From the NCBI RefSeq assembly GCF_900102035.1, contig NZ_LT629689.1, positions 2,960,001 to 3,024,000 on the forward strand: 64,000 nt of DNA, in the 5' to 3' direction. This document shows positions 1-9,474 of this stretch, one piece after another (position 1 is the first letter of the stretch; each line of letters begins with the position of its first letter). The notes beneath the pieces were generated by a model that was given only the letters and a program-made list of their open reading frames with translations, had not been told where the DNA came from and made no database searches. A program made the translations under genes and the position numbers. The stretch is from Pseudomonas extremaustralis (GTDB taxonomy: Bacteria; Pseudomonadota; Gammaproteobacteria; Pseudomonadales; Pseudomonadaceae).

Positions 1-1756
1 CGGTCATCATCGAGCTTTGTACGGTGTACAGACGTTTTTCCGGGTGCAGCACCGCCACTTCCTTGCCATTACGGACCACACGCACGGTGCCTTTGTCCGA
101 CGTGAAGTTCGGACCTTCGAAGTGTTTGGCACCGTCGAAAATGAAGTGATAACCGGCCAGGTCCATGGACTCGCCCGGGGCCAGGCGCAGGTCGCGCTCG
201 GCGCTGTTCTGGCTGGACAACACCACGCCCAGGGCGCACACGGCGATGCCGATGTGGGCGATCTGCATGCCCCAGTAGCTGCGGGTCAGGCTCGGCAGGC
301 CTTTGATCAGGCCTTTGTGACGGGTCTTGTCGAAGATGTCGCGCACGCCGGCCAGCAGTACCCAGGCAGCGAGCAGGAAGGTGGCGAGCACCGCCCAGTT
401 GAAGTCGCCATAGGCGATCCCGGCGATCACCGCCAGGGCCACACTGCCCAGCAGCACCGGCATCAGCATGCCGGCCAGCCATTTCACCGGCGTGTCTTTC
501 CAGCGCACCAGCACGCCGACGGCCATCACCACCATCAACAAGCCCATCAGCGGGATGAACAACGCGTTGAAGTACGGCGGGCCGACGGACAGCTTGGCGC
601 CGCTCAGGGCATCCAGCACCAGAGGGTAGAGGGTGCCGAGCAGGATCATCGACGCGGCCACCACCAGCACCAGGTTGTTGCCCAGCAGCAGGGTTTCCCG
701 CGACCACAGGTTGAAGCCGACCCGGCTCTTGACCACCGGCGCGCGCAGGGCAAACAGGGTCAGGGAACCACCGACCACGAACAGCAGGAAGATCAGGATG
801 AATATGCCGCGCGCGGGATCCGACGCAAACGCGTGCACCGAAGTCAGCACGCCCGAACGCACGAGGAAAGTGCCAAGCAGGCTGAGGGAAAACGCCGCGA
901 TGGCCAGCAACACCGTCCAGCTTTTGAACACGCCACGTTTCTCGGTGACCGCCAGCGAGTGAATCAGCGCGGTGCCCACCAGCCAGGGCATGAACGAGGC
1001 GTTTTCCACCGGGTCCCAGAACCACCAGCCGCCCCAGCCGAGTTCGTAGTAGGCCCACCACGAGCCCAAGGTGATTCCAATGCCGAGGAACGCCCAGGCG
1101 ACGATGGTCCAAGGCCGCGACCAACGCGCCCATGCCGCATCCAGGCGCCCGCCGAGCAAGGCGGCGATGGCGAAGGCAAAGGCCACGGAGAAACCCACAT
1201 ACCCCATGTACAGCATCGGCGGGTGCACGATCAGGCCGATGTCCTGCAGCAGCGGGTTGAGGTCGTGCCCGTCCGCCGGGATCTGCGGCAGGATGCGGCT
1301 GAACGGGTTGGAGGTCATGATCAGGAACGACAGGAAGCCGATGCTGATCAAGCCCATCACCGCCAACACCCGCGCCAGCATGACTTGCGGCAATTGGCGG
1401 GAGAAGATCGACACGGCAAAGGTCCAGCCGCCGAGGATCAACGCCCACAACAGCAGCGAGCCCTCATGGGCGCCCCACACGGCGCTGAACTTGTAGTACC
1501 AGGGCAAGGCGCTGTTGGAGTTATTCGCGACGTAGGCGACGGAAAAGTCGTCAGTCATGAAAGCGTAGGTCAGGCAACCAAACGCAAACAGCAGAAAGGC
1601 AAACTGGCCCCAGGCGGCCGGCTGCGCCAGGCTCATCCAAAGGCGGTCGCCGCGCCAGGCGCCGAGCAAGGGGAACACAGCCTGAACGATGGCCAGGCAC
1701 AGGGCGAGGATCATCGCCAGCTGGCCCAGTTCCGGAATAAACAGTGCGGACGTCAT
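1..1756 (-). CDS. ccmF: Cytochrome c-type biogenesis protein CcmF (partial, C-terminus outside window)
   Basis: Inner-membrane haem lyase subunit that, with CcmH/CcmI, attaches haem from holo-CcmE to apocytochrome c in the periplasm. About 585 codons are present; the C-terminal part lies beyond position 1. It begins MTSALFIPELGQLA and is a long string of hydrophobic segments. The tryptophan-rich haem-handling motif WGGWWFWDPVEN is visible near residue 230, and conserved histidines occur in VHPPMLYMGYVG. The start lies 3 bases after the stop of ccmE, so it is translated as part of the ccmABCDEF operon. The identification is firm from the motif and the operon order. Confidence 0.96.
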   Translation of the reverse strand, partial: MTSALFIPELGQLAMILALCLAIVQAVFPLLGAWRGDRLWMSLAQPAAWGQFAFLLFAFGCLTYAFMTDDFSVAYVANNSNSALPWYYKFSAVWGAHEGSLLLWALILGGWTFAVSIFSRQLPQVMLARVLAVMGLISIGFLSFLIMTSNPFSRILPQIPADGHDLNPLLQDIGLIVHPPMLYMGYVGFSVAFAFAIAALLGGRLDAAWARWSRPWTIVAWAFLGIGITLGSWWAYYELGWGGWWFWDPVENASFMPWLVGTALIHSLAVTEKRGVFKSWTVLLAIAAFSLSLLGTFLVRSGVLTSVHAFASDPARGIFILIFLLFVVGGSLTLFALRAPVVKSRVGFNLWSRETLLLGNNLVLVVAASMILLGTLYPLVLDALSGAKLSVGPPYFNALFIPLMGLLMVVMAVGVLVRWKDTPVKWLAGMLMPVLLGSVALAVIAGIAYGDFNWAVLATFLLAAWVLLAGVRDIFDKTRHKGLIKGLPSLTRSYWGMQIAHIGIAVCALGVVLSSQNSAERDLRLAPGESMDLAGYHFIFDGAKHFEGPNFTSDKGTVRVVRNGKEVAVLHPEKRLYTVQSSMMT

Positions 1757-1759
1757 CAC

Positions 1760-2215
1760 TTAGCCCTCCTTTGCGGGGGTTGGCGCGGATTGGCCGCTGT
1801 CTTTGAGCGCCTTGGTGACTTCCGGCGGCATGTATTTCTCATCGTGCTTGGCCAGCACTTCATCGGCCACCACCACGCCGTCGGCGTTGAGCTTGCCCAG
1901 GGCGACGATGCCCTGGCCTTCGCGGAACAGGTCCGGGAGGATGCCGCGATAGGTGATGGTCACGGCCTTGTTGAAGTCGGTGACCACGAAGGTGACGTCC
2001 AGGGAATCGCTGGAGCGCTTCAGCGAACCCTTCTCCACCATGCCGCCGGCACGGATGCGCGTGTCCAGCGGGGCTTCGCCATTGGCGATCTGGGTCGGGG
2101 TATAGAACAGGTTGATGTTCTGCTGCAGGGCGCTCAAGGCCAGGGCCACGGCAATGCCGACGCCGGCCAGGATGGCAAGGATGATCAACAGACGCTTTCT
2201 ACGCAGCGGATTCAC
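1760..2215 (-). CDS. ccmE: Cytochrome c maturation haem chaperone CcmE
   Basis: Membrane-anchored periplasmic haem chaperone of 151 aa; it receives haem from CcmC and passes it to CcmF. One N-terminal membrane anchor (about residues 8-30) follows the basic start MNPLRRKR. The covalent haem-binding histidine is H124 within HDEKY, with the conserved tyrosine Y128. A short, charged, proline-containing tail follows, which is typical of the family. The start overlaps the ccmD stop by 4 bases (translational coupling). Confidence 0.97.
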   Translation of the reverse strand: MNPLRRKRLLIILAILAGVGIAVALALSALQQNINLFYTPTQIANGEAPLDTRIRAGGMVEKGSLKRSSDSLDVTFVVTDFNKAVTITYRGILPDLFREGQGIVALGKLNADGVVVADEVLAKHDEKYMPPEVTKALKDSGQSAPTPAKEG

Positions 2216-2388
2216 TTTTCGGTCTCCCGGCGCAGACGACGCGCCTCTTGTTGCAGGTAACGCTTGCGGGCCAGGATCGGCATCGCAACGTTGAGGGCCA
2301 GCACGGCCAGGCAGATGCCATAGGCTGTCCAGACATACAGGCCGTGGTGGCCCATGGCGAGAAAATCACTGAAAGAAGCAAAACTCAT
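2212..2388 (-). CDS. ccmD: Haem exporter accessory protein CcmD
   Basis: Small membrane protein of 58 aa that helps release holo-CcmE from the CcmABC complex. I start it at [20 protein letters not shown], because that overlaps the ccmC stop by 4 bases and gives the normal family size; an upstream in-frame ATG would add 14 residues inside ccmC. One transmembrane helix (about residues 18-36) is followed by a highly basic cytoplasmic tail containing the [15 protein letters not shown] stretch, as expected for CcmD. Confidence 0.93.
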   Translation of the reverse strand: MSFASFSDFLAMGHHGLYVWTAYGICLAVLALNVAMPILARKRYLQQEARRLRRETEK

Positions 2389-3140
2389 CCACGCGCTCCC
2401 AGGCTGGTTTGCACTTCGGCCTTGACCCAACTGGCGCGGGCTTCACGCTTGAGCACTTCGAGGCGCATGCGCATCAGCAGCACGGCGCCGAAGAAACAGT
2501 AGAACCCCAGCACCATCAGCAGCAGCGGCGCCCACATTTCCACGGGCATCGCCGGCTTTTCGGTGAGGGTGAAGGTGGCGCCCTGGTGCAGGGTGTTCCA
2601 CCACTCCACCGAGTATTTGATGATCGGAATGTTGATCACGCCGACAATCGCCAGCACCGCGCAGGCCTTGGCGGCGCTGTCACGATTGCTGATCGCGTTG
2701 CCCAGGGCAATCAGACCGAAGTACAGAAACAGCAGGATCAACATGGACGTTAGTCGCGCATCCCACACCCACCACGAGCCCCAGGTGGGTTTGCCCCAGA
2801 TCGCACCGGTGACCAGCGCCACGGCGGTCATCCACGCCCCGATGGGCGCGGCGCATTGCAGGGCCACGTCCGCCAGCTTCATCTTCCACACCAGGCCGAC
2901 GACGCCACACACGGCCAGCATCACGTAGCAGGACTGGGCCAGCATCGCGGCGGGAACGTGGATGTAGATGATGCGAAAGCTGTTGCCTTGCTGATAGTCC
3001 GGCGGCGCAAAGGCCAGGCCCCAGACCAGGCCGATGCCGATCAGCAGCACGGCGAAGAGGCTCAACCACGGCAGCAGCTTGCCACTGATGCCGTAAAACC
3101 ATTTGGGCGAGCCGAGCTTGTGAAACCAGGTCCAGTTCAT
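2385..3140 (-). CDS. ccmC: Haem transporter CcmC
   Basis: Inner-membrane protein of 251 aa that delivers haem to CcmE. I start it at [17 protein letters not shown], the usual start in pseudomonads; an upstream in-frame start would add 22 unconserved residues. Six hydrophobic segments are visible. The haem-handling signature [12 protein letters not shown] sits near residue 125, flanked by the histidines in YIHVPAA and near [10 protein letters not shown]. It is separated from ccmB by 85 bases, the only real gap in the operon. Confidence 0.96.
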   Translation of the reverse strand: MNWTWFHKLGSPKWFYGISGKLLPWLSLFAVLLIGIGLVWGLAFAPPDYQQGNSFRIIYIHVPAAMLAQSCYVMLAVCGVVGLVWKMKLADVALQCAAPIGAWMTAVALVTGAIWGKPTWGSWWVWDARLTSMLILLFLYFGLIALGNAISNRDSAAKACAVLAIVGVINIPIIKYSVEWWNTLHQGATFTLTEKPAMPVEMWAPLLLMVLGFYCFFGAVLLMRMRLEVLKREARASWVKAEVQTSLGARG

Positions 3141-3225
3141 TGCTGTTTCCGTCACGGTTGCTTCTCGTCTTGGCAAGAAGCTTAGGGTCTTTACTGACCG
3201 GGGCATAACGCCCGGTCAGACCTCA

Positions 3226-3894
3226 TTATTCGCCGACGCTGATCTTCAGGCCGGCCGCTATAGCAAAGGGTGTCAGGGTTACCGCCAGGGCGGTCAGGCT
3301 ACCCAGCCACAGGAGGTAACCGGTCGCCGGCATGCCCATGAGCGCGGCTTGCAGAGCGCCGCTGCCCAGGATCAACACCGGGATATACAAAGGCAGAATC
3401 AACAGCGCCAGCAACAGGCCGCCGCGCTTCAAACCCACGGTCAGCGCCGCGCCCACTGCGCCCAACAGGCTGAGGACCGGCGTGCCGAGCAACAGGCTCA
3501 GGAGCAGAATCGGCAGGCATTCGCTGGGCAGCCCCAGCATCATCGCCAACAGCGGCGAAAGCAAGACCAGCGCCAGACCGGAAAACGCCCAGTGTGCCAG
3601 TACCTTGGCCAACACCAGAAGTGGCAGGGGGTGCGACGAAAGGACCCACTGTTCCAGGGAACCGTCTTCGAAATCACTGCGAAACAGCCCGTCCAGCGAG
3701 AGCAGGACGGACAAAAGTGCCGCAACCCAGACCAGTCCCGGAGACAAGGTTTGCAACAGTTTAGTTTCCGGGCCGACCGCCAGCGGGAACAGCGCGATCA
3801 CGATGGCGAAAAATACCAAGGGATTGGCCAACTCAGCCGGTCGGCGGCACAGCAGACGCGCTTCACGGGCGACCAGCAGGGCGAACACACTCAT
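3226..3894 (-). CDS. ccmB: Haem exporter permease CcmB
   Basis: Membrane subunit of the CcmAB ABC transporter, 222 aa with six predicted membrane segments; with CcmA it powers release of haem-loaded CcmE from CcmC. It begins [22 protein letters not shown]; this start overlaps the ccmA stop by 4 bases, which favours it over a GTG/ATG three codons upstream. The charged loop [15 protein letters not shown] after the second helix is typical of CcmB. Confidence 0.95.
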   Translation of the reverse strand: MSVFALLVAREARLLCRRPAELANPLVFFAIVIALFPLAVGPETKLLQTLSPGLVWVAALLSVLLSLDGLFRSDFEDGSLEQWVLSSHPLPLLVLAKVLAHWAFSGLALVLLSPLLAMMLGLPSECLPILLLSLLLGTPVLSLLGAVGAALTVGLKRGGLLLALLILPLYIPVLILGSGALQAALMGMPATGYLLWLGSLTALAVTLTPFAIAAGLKISVGE

Positions 3895-4526
3895 GCCGAC
3901 CACCGTCCCAGGTCCAGGTCGCGGTAACCGACAGGCAGGCGCGTCAGGCTGTGGTGGGTGGTGAGGATCACCAGGCCACCCTGCTCGCAGTGCTGCGCCA
4001 AGTGTTCTTCCAATTGGGCAACGCCTTGTTTATCGAGAGCGGTGAAGGGTTCGTCGAGAATCCACAGCGGCGGCCCCGGCAGGTACAGGCGCGCCAAAGC
4101 CACACGGCGCTGCTGGCCGGCGGACAAGGTGTGACAGGGAACATCTTCGAAACCCTTGAGGCCAACGGCGGCCAGGGCCTGCCAGATGGCATCGCGGGAA
4201 GCGGGATGATGCAGGGCGCTGAGCCAGCTGAGGTTTTCTTCGGCGGTCAGCACGTCCTTGATCCCGGCAGCGTGGCCGATCCAGACCAGGTTGCGGGCAA
4301 GCGTGGTGCGTTGTTCGTTGAGGGGCTTGCTGTTGAGGCGCACTTCGCCGGCCGTCGGCTGCATCAACCCGGCCAACAGGCGCAGCAAGCTGGTCTTGCC
4401 GCTGCCGTTGGGGCCGCTGATCTGCACCATGTCGCCACTGGCCAGCCGCAGTTCGAGGTGCTCGAACAGCAGGCGCAAGTCGCGTTCACAGGAGAGCGCT
4501 ACGGCTTCAAGAAGGGGGCTGGTCAA
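3891..4526 (-). CDS. ccmA: Cytochrome c biogenesis ATP-binding protein CcmA
   Basis: ABC ATPase of 211 aa that partners CcmB. Walker A is GPNGSGKT at residues 38-45, the signature is [14 protein letters not shown], and Walker B is [12 protein letters not shown]; an H-loop histidine occurs in ILTTHHSL. It is the first gene of the operon and is divergent from the FliK-like gene, with a 200-base region between the two starts that must hold the ccm promoter. Confidence 0.96.
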   Translation of the reverse strand: MTSPLLEAVALSCERDLRLLFEHLELRLASGDMVQISGPNGSGKTSLLRLLAGLMQPTAGEVRLNSKPLNEQRTTLARNLVWIGHAAGIKDVLTAEENLSWLSALHHPASRDAIWQALAAVGLKGFEDVPCHTLSAGQQRRVALARLYLPGPPLWILDEPFTALDKQGVAQLEEHLAQHCEQGGLVILTTHHSLTRLPVGYRDLDLGRWSA

Positions 4527-4726
4527 GAGATCGCGGGCCTTTACGGTTCAAGTCGGCGGTGCAGTGGCCGTTAAAGAGAGGTGCACAATAACGGCTTTGG
4601 CGACCGAGTTTAGAGAGCTGGATCAAATAGTTGTGAGGTTTTTACCGCTCTCTTTGCAGACGGGCGGCATTATACATGCGATGCCCTACTCTAAAGAGGG
4701 CAATTTCCCAAGAGACGGCGCGCGCG

Positions 4727-6304
4727 ATGACCGGTGAGATCAACCTTCCTACGCTTCCTTCCACTCCGGCTGCCGGGCAAAGCCCCGCGCCGGCGACGGG
4801 AGCATTGCTGAAACTGCTGGAGCCGCAGATCGGGCTGATCGACCCGGGAAAAACCGCGAACGCCGAAGTGATCGCCCTCAAACAGGGCGGTGATGCCTTT
4901 CAGTTGCTGCTCAAGTTGACCCTCGACGGTGGTCGCCAGACCCTGGTGCAAGCCAGCAGCCCCCAGCCGTTGCCGCTCGGCAGCAATGTGGCGGTGAGCC
5001 AGACCCCGACGGGTAACCTGACCCTCAGCCTGCAGCAGGCCTTGAGCGCCAACGTCGCCGCCCTGACGCGCATCGACACCACACAAATGCCCGAAGGCAC
5101 GCTGTTGCAGGCCAAGGTGCTGACCACGCAGATGCTGCCCCAAGGCACCACGCAGCCGGCGATCTACCGTTCGCTGGTGACCGTGCTCAATAACGCCATG
5201 GCCGGCGCCACCCTGACCGTGGAGAGCCCGCAACCGTTGCGGGTCGGCAGCTTGCTCAGCGCCGTGGTGCAGAACGCGCAAACCCTGAACTTTGTGCCGC
5301 TGAGCGGGCTCAAGGATCAGTTGGCCATTACCCAACAACTCTCCACCCAGCAAAGTCGCCAAGGCTCGCTGGATGCGGTCTTCAGCGCACTGCAAGACCT
5401 GCCCAGCGACGACACGACATCGACCGACCTGCGCGCGGCCGCCGACCGTTTACTGGCCGCCCTGCCCGACCTGGCGCAAGTCAGCAATCCCAAGGTGCTG
5501 GCGCAGGTGATCCAGAACAGCGGCGCGTTTCTGGAAGCCAAACTGCTTGCCGGGCAAAACCCGCAAGTCCCGCCGTTGGACATGAAGGGCGCCCTGTTGC
5601 GCCTGGTCGCGGACTTATTGCCCGCCCTGCCCGCCAGCACCAATATGAATGCCGTCCTCGCCGCCAATACCCTGGCCCAGGTGCTGCCGAACTTTGTACG
5701 CAGCCCATTGGGAACCCTGGGGCAAATCGGCGCCCGACAGGCACCCGTCGGCTTCCCGCTGCCCGAGCGGCTGATGGCGAAACTGGAAGGCGAAGGCGAC
5801 CTGGAAAACCTGCTGCGCCTGGCCGCCGGGGCGATTTCGCGCTTGCAGAGCCACCAGCTGTCGAGCCTGGAACAGACCGGTACCACCGCCGACGGTCGCC
5901 TGCAAACCACCTGGCAACTGGAAATCCCCATGCGCACCTTGCAAGACATCGTGCCGTTGCAAGTCAAGTTCCAGCGCGAAGAACCAGCGCCGGACAAGGA
6001 CGAACCCGACCGCAAAGACAGGAAAGACCCCAAACACATGCTGTGGCGCGTCGAACTGGCTTTCGACATGGAGCCGCTGGGTCCCTTGCAGGTCCAGGCG
6101 CAACTGACCCAGGGCAAACTGTCCAGCCAGTTGTGGGCGACGCGGCCTTACACCGCCAGTTTGATCGAAAGCCATTTGGGCACCTTGCGCGAGCGCCTGG
6201 TGACCTCGGGTCTCAACGTTGGCGACCTGGATTGTCACCTTGGCACGCCACCGCGCGGGCCGAAAACCGGACTGGAACATCGCTGGGTGGATGAAACCGC
6301 ATGA
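4727..6304 (+). CDS. FliK-like flagellar/secretion hook-length control protein
   Basis: Protein of about 525 aa. The N-terminal two thirds are rich in Ala, Gln, Leu, Thr and Pro, as in secreted molecular-ruler proteins. The last ~90 residues match the Flg_hook (FliK C-terminal) pattern: the stretch around LAFDMEPLGPLQVQAQL and the later RERLVTSGLNVGDLDCHLG. FliK measures hook length and triggers the FlhB substrate switch. Here it lies next to ccmA and not in a flagellar operon, and it overlaps by 4 bases a gene for an FlhB-C-terminal-like protein. The start at MTGEINLPTLP is chosen over an ATG 17 codons upstream, whose extra residues look non-coding. It is probably a second FliK relative and not the main one. 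Confidence 0.8.
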   Translation: MTGEINLPTLPSTPAAGQSPAPATGALLKLLEPQIGLIDPGKTANAEVIALKQGGDAFQLLLKLTLDGGRQTLVQASSPQPLPLGSNVAVSQTPTGNLTLSLQQALSANVAALTRIDTTQMPEGTLLQAKVLTTQMLPQGTTQPAIYRSLVTVLNNAMAGATLTVESPQPLRVGSLLSAVVQNAQTLNFVPLSGLKDQLAITQQLSTQQSRQGSLDAVFSALQDLPSDDTTSTDLRAAADRLLAALPDLAQVSNPKVLAQVIQNSGAFLEAKLLAGQNPQVPPLDMKGALLRLVADLLPALPASTNMNAVLAANTLAQVLPNFVRSPLGTLGQIGARQAPVGFPLPERLMAKLEGEGDLENLLRLAAGAISRLQSHQLSSLEQTGTTADGRLQTTWQLEIPMRTLQDIVPLQVKFQREEPAPDKDEPDRKDRKDPKHMLWRVELAFDMEPLGPLQVQAQLTQGKLSSQLWATRPYTASLIESHLGTLRERLVTSGLNVGDLDCHLGTPPRGPKTGLEHRWVDETA

Positions 6305-6630
6305 AGAACGCTACCCCACCGCGCCAGGCGATTGCCCTCAAGTACGACGGCCAGCAAGCGCCGACCCTGACCGCCAAGGGCGACGATGCCCTGGCCGAAG
6401 CGATCCTGAAACTGGCACGGGAAAACGAAGTGCCCATCTATGAAAACGCCGAACTGGTGAAGCTGCTGGCGCGCATGGAATTGGGCGACAGCATCCCCGA
6501 GGAGTTGTACCGCACCATCGCCGAGATCATTGCGTTTGCATGGACATTGAAGGGCAAGTTCCCGGTGGGGTACGACCCGGATGCGGGGCCGGTGGAGCGG
6601 GATGTGACTGAACGCGGCGAGGATTACTGA
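6301..6630 (+). CDS. FlhB C-terminal-domain-like protein (FlhX/YlqH type)
   Basis: Protein of 109 aa that matches only the cytoplasmic C-terminal part of FlhB/YscU. The family segments are present: AIALKYDG, then ENEVPIYENAELVKLLARMELGDSIPEELYRTIAEIIAFAW. The four FlhB membrane helices and the autocleaved NPTH sequence are absent; the protein begins almost exactly where the cleaved FlhB C-terminal fragment would begin. Small proteins of this kind (FlhX in Campylobacter, YlqH in Bacillus) are known and can stand in for the cleaved fragment. ATGA overlap with the FliK-like gene means the pair is co-translated. A role in export substrate switching is inference. Confidence 0.82.
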   Translation: MKNATPPRQAIALKYDGQQAPTLTAKGDDALAEAILKLARENEVPIYENAELVKLLARMELGDSIPEELYRTIAEIIAFAWTLKGKFPVGYDPDAGPVERDVTERGEDY

Positions 6631-6688
6631 AGACCCCAACCATGAAAAGCAGGCAAGTCCAGTGACAAGCCCGCTGCCACAGGGGAGG

Positions 6689-7915
6689 TCAATTCAGAAC
6701 TTCACTCAACGGAATGAAGTTGACGCGATCCCCCACCTCCAACGTCGTCCCCTCCAACACCTCTACAAACCCCTCCGCCCACGCCGCGCTGCGCAGGACG
6801 CCGGAGCTCTGGTTGCGGTAGATGATCGCCTTGCCCTGTTCGAGGCGCCCGCGCAGGTATTCGCGGCGGTTGCCCGGCTTGGGCCAGGTGAACCCCACCG
6901 GCACTTCAAAACGCAGCGGTGCCACATCTGTCACGCCCTGGCGGCGCAGCAGGTACGGCCGCGCCAACAAGGCGAAAGTCACCAGTGTCGAGGCCGGGTT
7001 GCCGGGCAGGCCAATCACCGGCACGCCACGGAAATGGCCAAATGTCAGCGGTTTACCGGGTTTGATCGCCAGCTTCCACAAGGCCAGTTCGCCCTCTTCG
7101 CGCAAGGCAATGCCGAGAAAATCCGCCTCCCCCACCGACACACCGCCGGTGGACAGGATCAGGTCGACCGCGCCCAGGCCCGCCAGGCGGTCACGGGTGT
7201 GTTCCAGGTCATCCGGCAGAATGCCCGCATCGATCACTTCACAGCCCAGGCGCGTCAACCAACTGCACAGCACACGACGGTTGCTGTTGTAGATCTGCCC
7301 CGGCCCCAGCGGCAAACCGGGTTCGATCAACTCGTCGCCGGTGGACAGCACGGCCACGCGCACGCGGCGGATCACGTCGAGGCAGTCACGGCCGAGGGAC
7401 GCGGCCAGGCCCAGTTCGATCGGGCCCAGGCGCGTGCCGGCTGGCAGCACCCGTTCGCCGACCGTGGTCTCCTGGCCTTGGGGGCGGATGTTCTGGTCGA
7501 GCTGCAAAGGTTCGGTAAAACTCACGCGCTCGTCGGCGTGGACCACGGCGTTTTCCTGCATCTCTACGCAGTCCGCGCCTTCGGGCACCGGCGCCCCGGT
7601 GAAGATCCGCGCGCAGGTACCGGCGGCCAACGGCTGTGGCGCCTGGCCCGCGAAGATGCGCTGGCTGACCACCAAGGGCTCGCCCGTCCAATCCGCACGC
7701 CGCATGGCGTAACCGTCCATGGCGCTGTTGGGCCAGGGCGGCAGGTCGAGGGTGGAGATCAAGTCCTGTGCCAATACGCGGCCATCGCACGCGGCCAGGG
7801 CCAATCGTTCCTGTTCACGGATCGGCGCCGCGGCGGCCATGTCCAGCAGTCGCTCCAGCGCGTCCTCCACCGGCATCAACGGGCCGCCCTTGCCAGGCTT
7901 ACCCACGGGATTCAC
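6689..7915 (-). CDS. moeA: Molybdopterin molybdotransferase MoeA
   Basis: Inserts molybdate into adenylylated molybdopterin to form molybdenum cofactor. 408 aa with the MoeA landmarks: PNSAMDGYA near residue 60, IFTGAPVPEGADCVEMQE, the MPT-binding VLSTGDELIEPG, LSTGGVSVGEADF and VIGLPGNPAS. The reading frame starts at a GTG that overlaps the moaB end by 17 bases; the ATG at 7876 (MPVEDALERLL) has a better ribosome site (AAGGGCGG) and could be the true start, giving 395 aa. It is co-transcribed with moaB. Confidence 0.95.
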   Translation of the reverse strand: MNPVGKPGKGGPLMPVEDALERLLDMAAAAPIREQERLALAACDGRVLAQDLISTLDLPPWPNSAMDGYAMRRADWTGEPLVVSQRIFAGQAPQPLAAGTCARIFTGAPVPEGADCVEMQENAVVHADERVSFTEPLQLDQNIRPQGQETTVGERVLPAGTRLGPIELGLAASLGRDCLDVIRRVRVAVLSTGDELIEPGLPLGPGQIYNSNRRVLCSWLTRLGCEVIDAGILPDDLEHTRDRLAGLGAVDLILSTGGVSVGEADFLGIALREEGELALWKLAIKPGKPLTFGHFRGVPVIGLPGNPASTLVTFALLARPYLLRRQGVTDVAPLRFEVPVGFTWPKPGNRREYLRGRLEQGKAIIYRNQSSGVLRSAAWAEGFVEVLEGTTLEVGDRVNFIPLSEVLN

Positions 7916-8438
7916 AGGGTTCGGCCTGTTTCAGATGCGGTACGAAGTTGCACGGGCGGTGACGGTTATCCAGCTGTTCGGCGAGGATGCCGTCCCAGCC
8001 GGTACGCACCGCATTGGTGGAGCCCGGCAGGCAGCACACCAGGGTGCCGTTGGCCAGGCCGGCCAGGGCACGGGACTGCACGGTGGAGGTGCCGATATCG
8101 GCCACGGAAATCTGGCGGAACAGTTCGCCAAAGCCGTCGACCTGTTTATCCAACAGGCAGCTCACCGCTTCCGGCGTGCTGTCGCGGCCGGTAAAACCGG
8201 TGCCGCCGGTGATCAACACCACTTGCACCACGTCCTCGGCGATCCAGTGGGCGACCTGGGCGCGGATCTTGTAGAGGTCATCCTTGAGCAGCACGCGCTC
8301 GGCGAGGTGGTGGCCGGCGGCGGTGAGGCGGTCGACGAAGACCTGGCCCGAGGTGTCGGTGTCCAGGGTGCGGGTGTCGCTGACGGTCAATACAGCGATG
8401 TTCAGGGGTACGAAGGGCGCATCAGCCTTGGCTTTCAT
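7899..8438 (-). CDS. moaB: Molybdenum cofactor biosynthesis protein MoaB
   Basis: 179 aa member of the MoaB/Mog family, which adenylylates molybdopterin or acts alongside MogA. The family signature is clear: [17 protein letters not shown] at residues 15-31, [18 protein letters not shown] in the middle, and a [15 protein letters not shown] loop. The start is ATG at 8438. It is the first gene of the moaB-moeA operon and is divergent from mobA with a 76-base shared upstream region. Confidence 0.94.
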   Translation of the reverse strand: MKAKADAPFVPLNIAVLTVSDTRTLDTDTSGQVFVDRLTAAGHHLAERVLLKDDLYKIRAQVAHWIAEDVVQVVLITGGTGFTGRDSTPEAVSCLLDKQVDGFGELFRQISVADIGTSTVQSRALAGLANGTLVCCLPGSTNAVRTGWDGILAEQLDNRHRPCNFVPHLKQAEPCESRG

Positions 8439-8514
8439 GGCACGGTCCGGTTGTCGAAGGAACAGCCCAGTGTTATATCACAGGGCCCTGTTTACCTGCC
8501 CACGCGGAACCCAC

Positions 8515-9117
8515 ATGCCACTCGACTCGCTGCCCCTGCCCTGCTCGATCCTGCTGTTGGCCGGTGGCCGTGGCCAGCGTATGGGGGGGCAGGACAAAGG
8601 CTTGCTGGAGTGGCATGGTCGGCCCCTGATCGAACACTTGCAGCGCCTGGTGCGCCCGTTGACCGATGAGCTGCTCATCTCGTGCAACCGCAACCACGAT
8701 CGCTACGCGCCCTACGCCGACCATCTGGTGAGCGACGACAGCCCGGACTTCCCCGGGCCACTCGCCGGTATTCGCGCCGGGTTGGCCGCCGCACACAATG
8801 AGCACCTGCTGGTATTGCCGTGTGATGTGCCGAACATCGACGTTCGATTACTTACCGACCTGCGTAAGACGGCGCAGCGCAATCCGCGGTTGCCGGTGAT
8901 GGTGCGTCACGGCGAATTCTGGGAACCCTTGATCTGTATCATCCCCGCCTACCTGCGAACCGAGGTAGAACACGCTTGGCACGCTGGCGAACGCAGTCCG
9001 CGCAAGATCTTGCTGCAGCTCGGCAGTGTGGGCCTGGAATGCCCGGCAGATGACCCTCGTCTGGCCAACCTGAATACGCCAGCGCTGTTACAGCCAAGGT
9101 CTGACGTGTCAGAATGA
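8515..9117 (+). CDS. mobA: Molybdenum cofactor guanylyltransferase MobA
   Basis: Attaches GMP to molybdopterin to make the bis-MGD cofactor used by nitrate reductase, DMSO-reductase-type enzymes and formate dehydrogenase. 200 aa. The nucleotide-binding signature [22 protein letters not shown] is at about residues 12-33, and the metal-binding aspartate lies in [10 protein letters not shown]. The start [11 protein letters not shown] is chosen because earlier in-frame starts run into the moaB promoter region. It is divergent from moaB-moeA, which makes a compact cofactor cluster. Confidence 0.95.
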   Translation: MPLDSLPLPCSILLLAGGRGQRMGGQDKGLLEWHGRPLIEHLQRLVRPLTDELLISCNRNHDRYAPYADHLVSDDSPDFPGPLAGIRAGLAAAHNEHLLVLPCDVPNIDVRLLTDLRKTAQRNPRLPVMVRHGEFWEPLICIIPAYLRTEVEHAWHAGERSPRKILLQLGSVGLECPADDPRLANLNTPALLQPRSDVSE

Positions 9118-9197
9118 ACTTTCGTACAAGGAACTTTGGCGACGTCTTACACGTCACAGGGTCAGCAACTAAAAAGAATTCTCTTGGAGACACACTC

Positions 9198-9419
9198 ATG
9201 ACTCAACGGACCATCGCCGCTCTCATGCTTGCACTGGGCCTGGCCACCCTCGCCGGTTGCGCTTCGCCAACAGTGATCACCCTGAATGACGGTCGTGAAA
9301 TCCAGGCCGTCGACACCCCGAAATACAACGAAGCCTCGGGTTTCTACGAATTCGAACAGCTTGACGGCAAACGCACCCGCATCAACAAAGATCAGGTTCG
9401 CACCGTTAAAGACCTGTAA
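9198..9419 (+). CDS. YgdI/YgdR-type small lipoprotein
   Basis: 73 aa lipoprotein. A signal peptide ends in the lipobox LAGC with the lipidated cysteine at residue 21. The rest is one SH3-like domain: VITLNDGREIQAVDTPKYN, then FYEFEQLDGKRTRINKDQVRTVKDL, the hallmark of the YgdI/YgdR (DUF903) family. Function in the family is unknown. The start at 9198 has the ribosome site TTGGAGA 9 bases upstream. A Rho-independent terminator follows at once, so it is monocistronic. Confidence 0.9.
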   Translation: MTQRTIAALMLALGLATLAGCASPTVITLNDGREIQAVDTPKYNEASGFYEFEQLDGKRTRINKDQVRTVKDL

Positions 9420-9437
9420 GCCTCAGGCGCTTGCACC

Positions 9438-9460
9438 AAGGCCCGCCTCGCGCGGGCCTT
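9438..9460 (+). terminator. Hairpin terminator after the YgdI-type lipoprotein gene
   Basis: The inverted repeat AAGGCCCGC / GCGGGCCTT with a short loop is followed by TTGTCGTTT. It can end transcription of the lipoprotein gene and, from the other side, of the convergent pseudouridine synthase gene. Confidence 0.75.
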
Positions 9461-9474
9461 GTCGTTTCCGGGGA

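Noticed and set aside
17..2260. A 747-codon open frame on the plus strand opposite ccmF/ccmE
   Set aside because: It is antisense to clearly identified ccm genes, is full of His/Gln/Arg/Gly low-complexity sequence and has no recognisable domain; long mirror frames are common in high-GC DNA.
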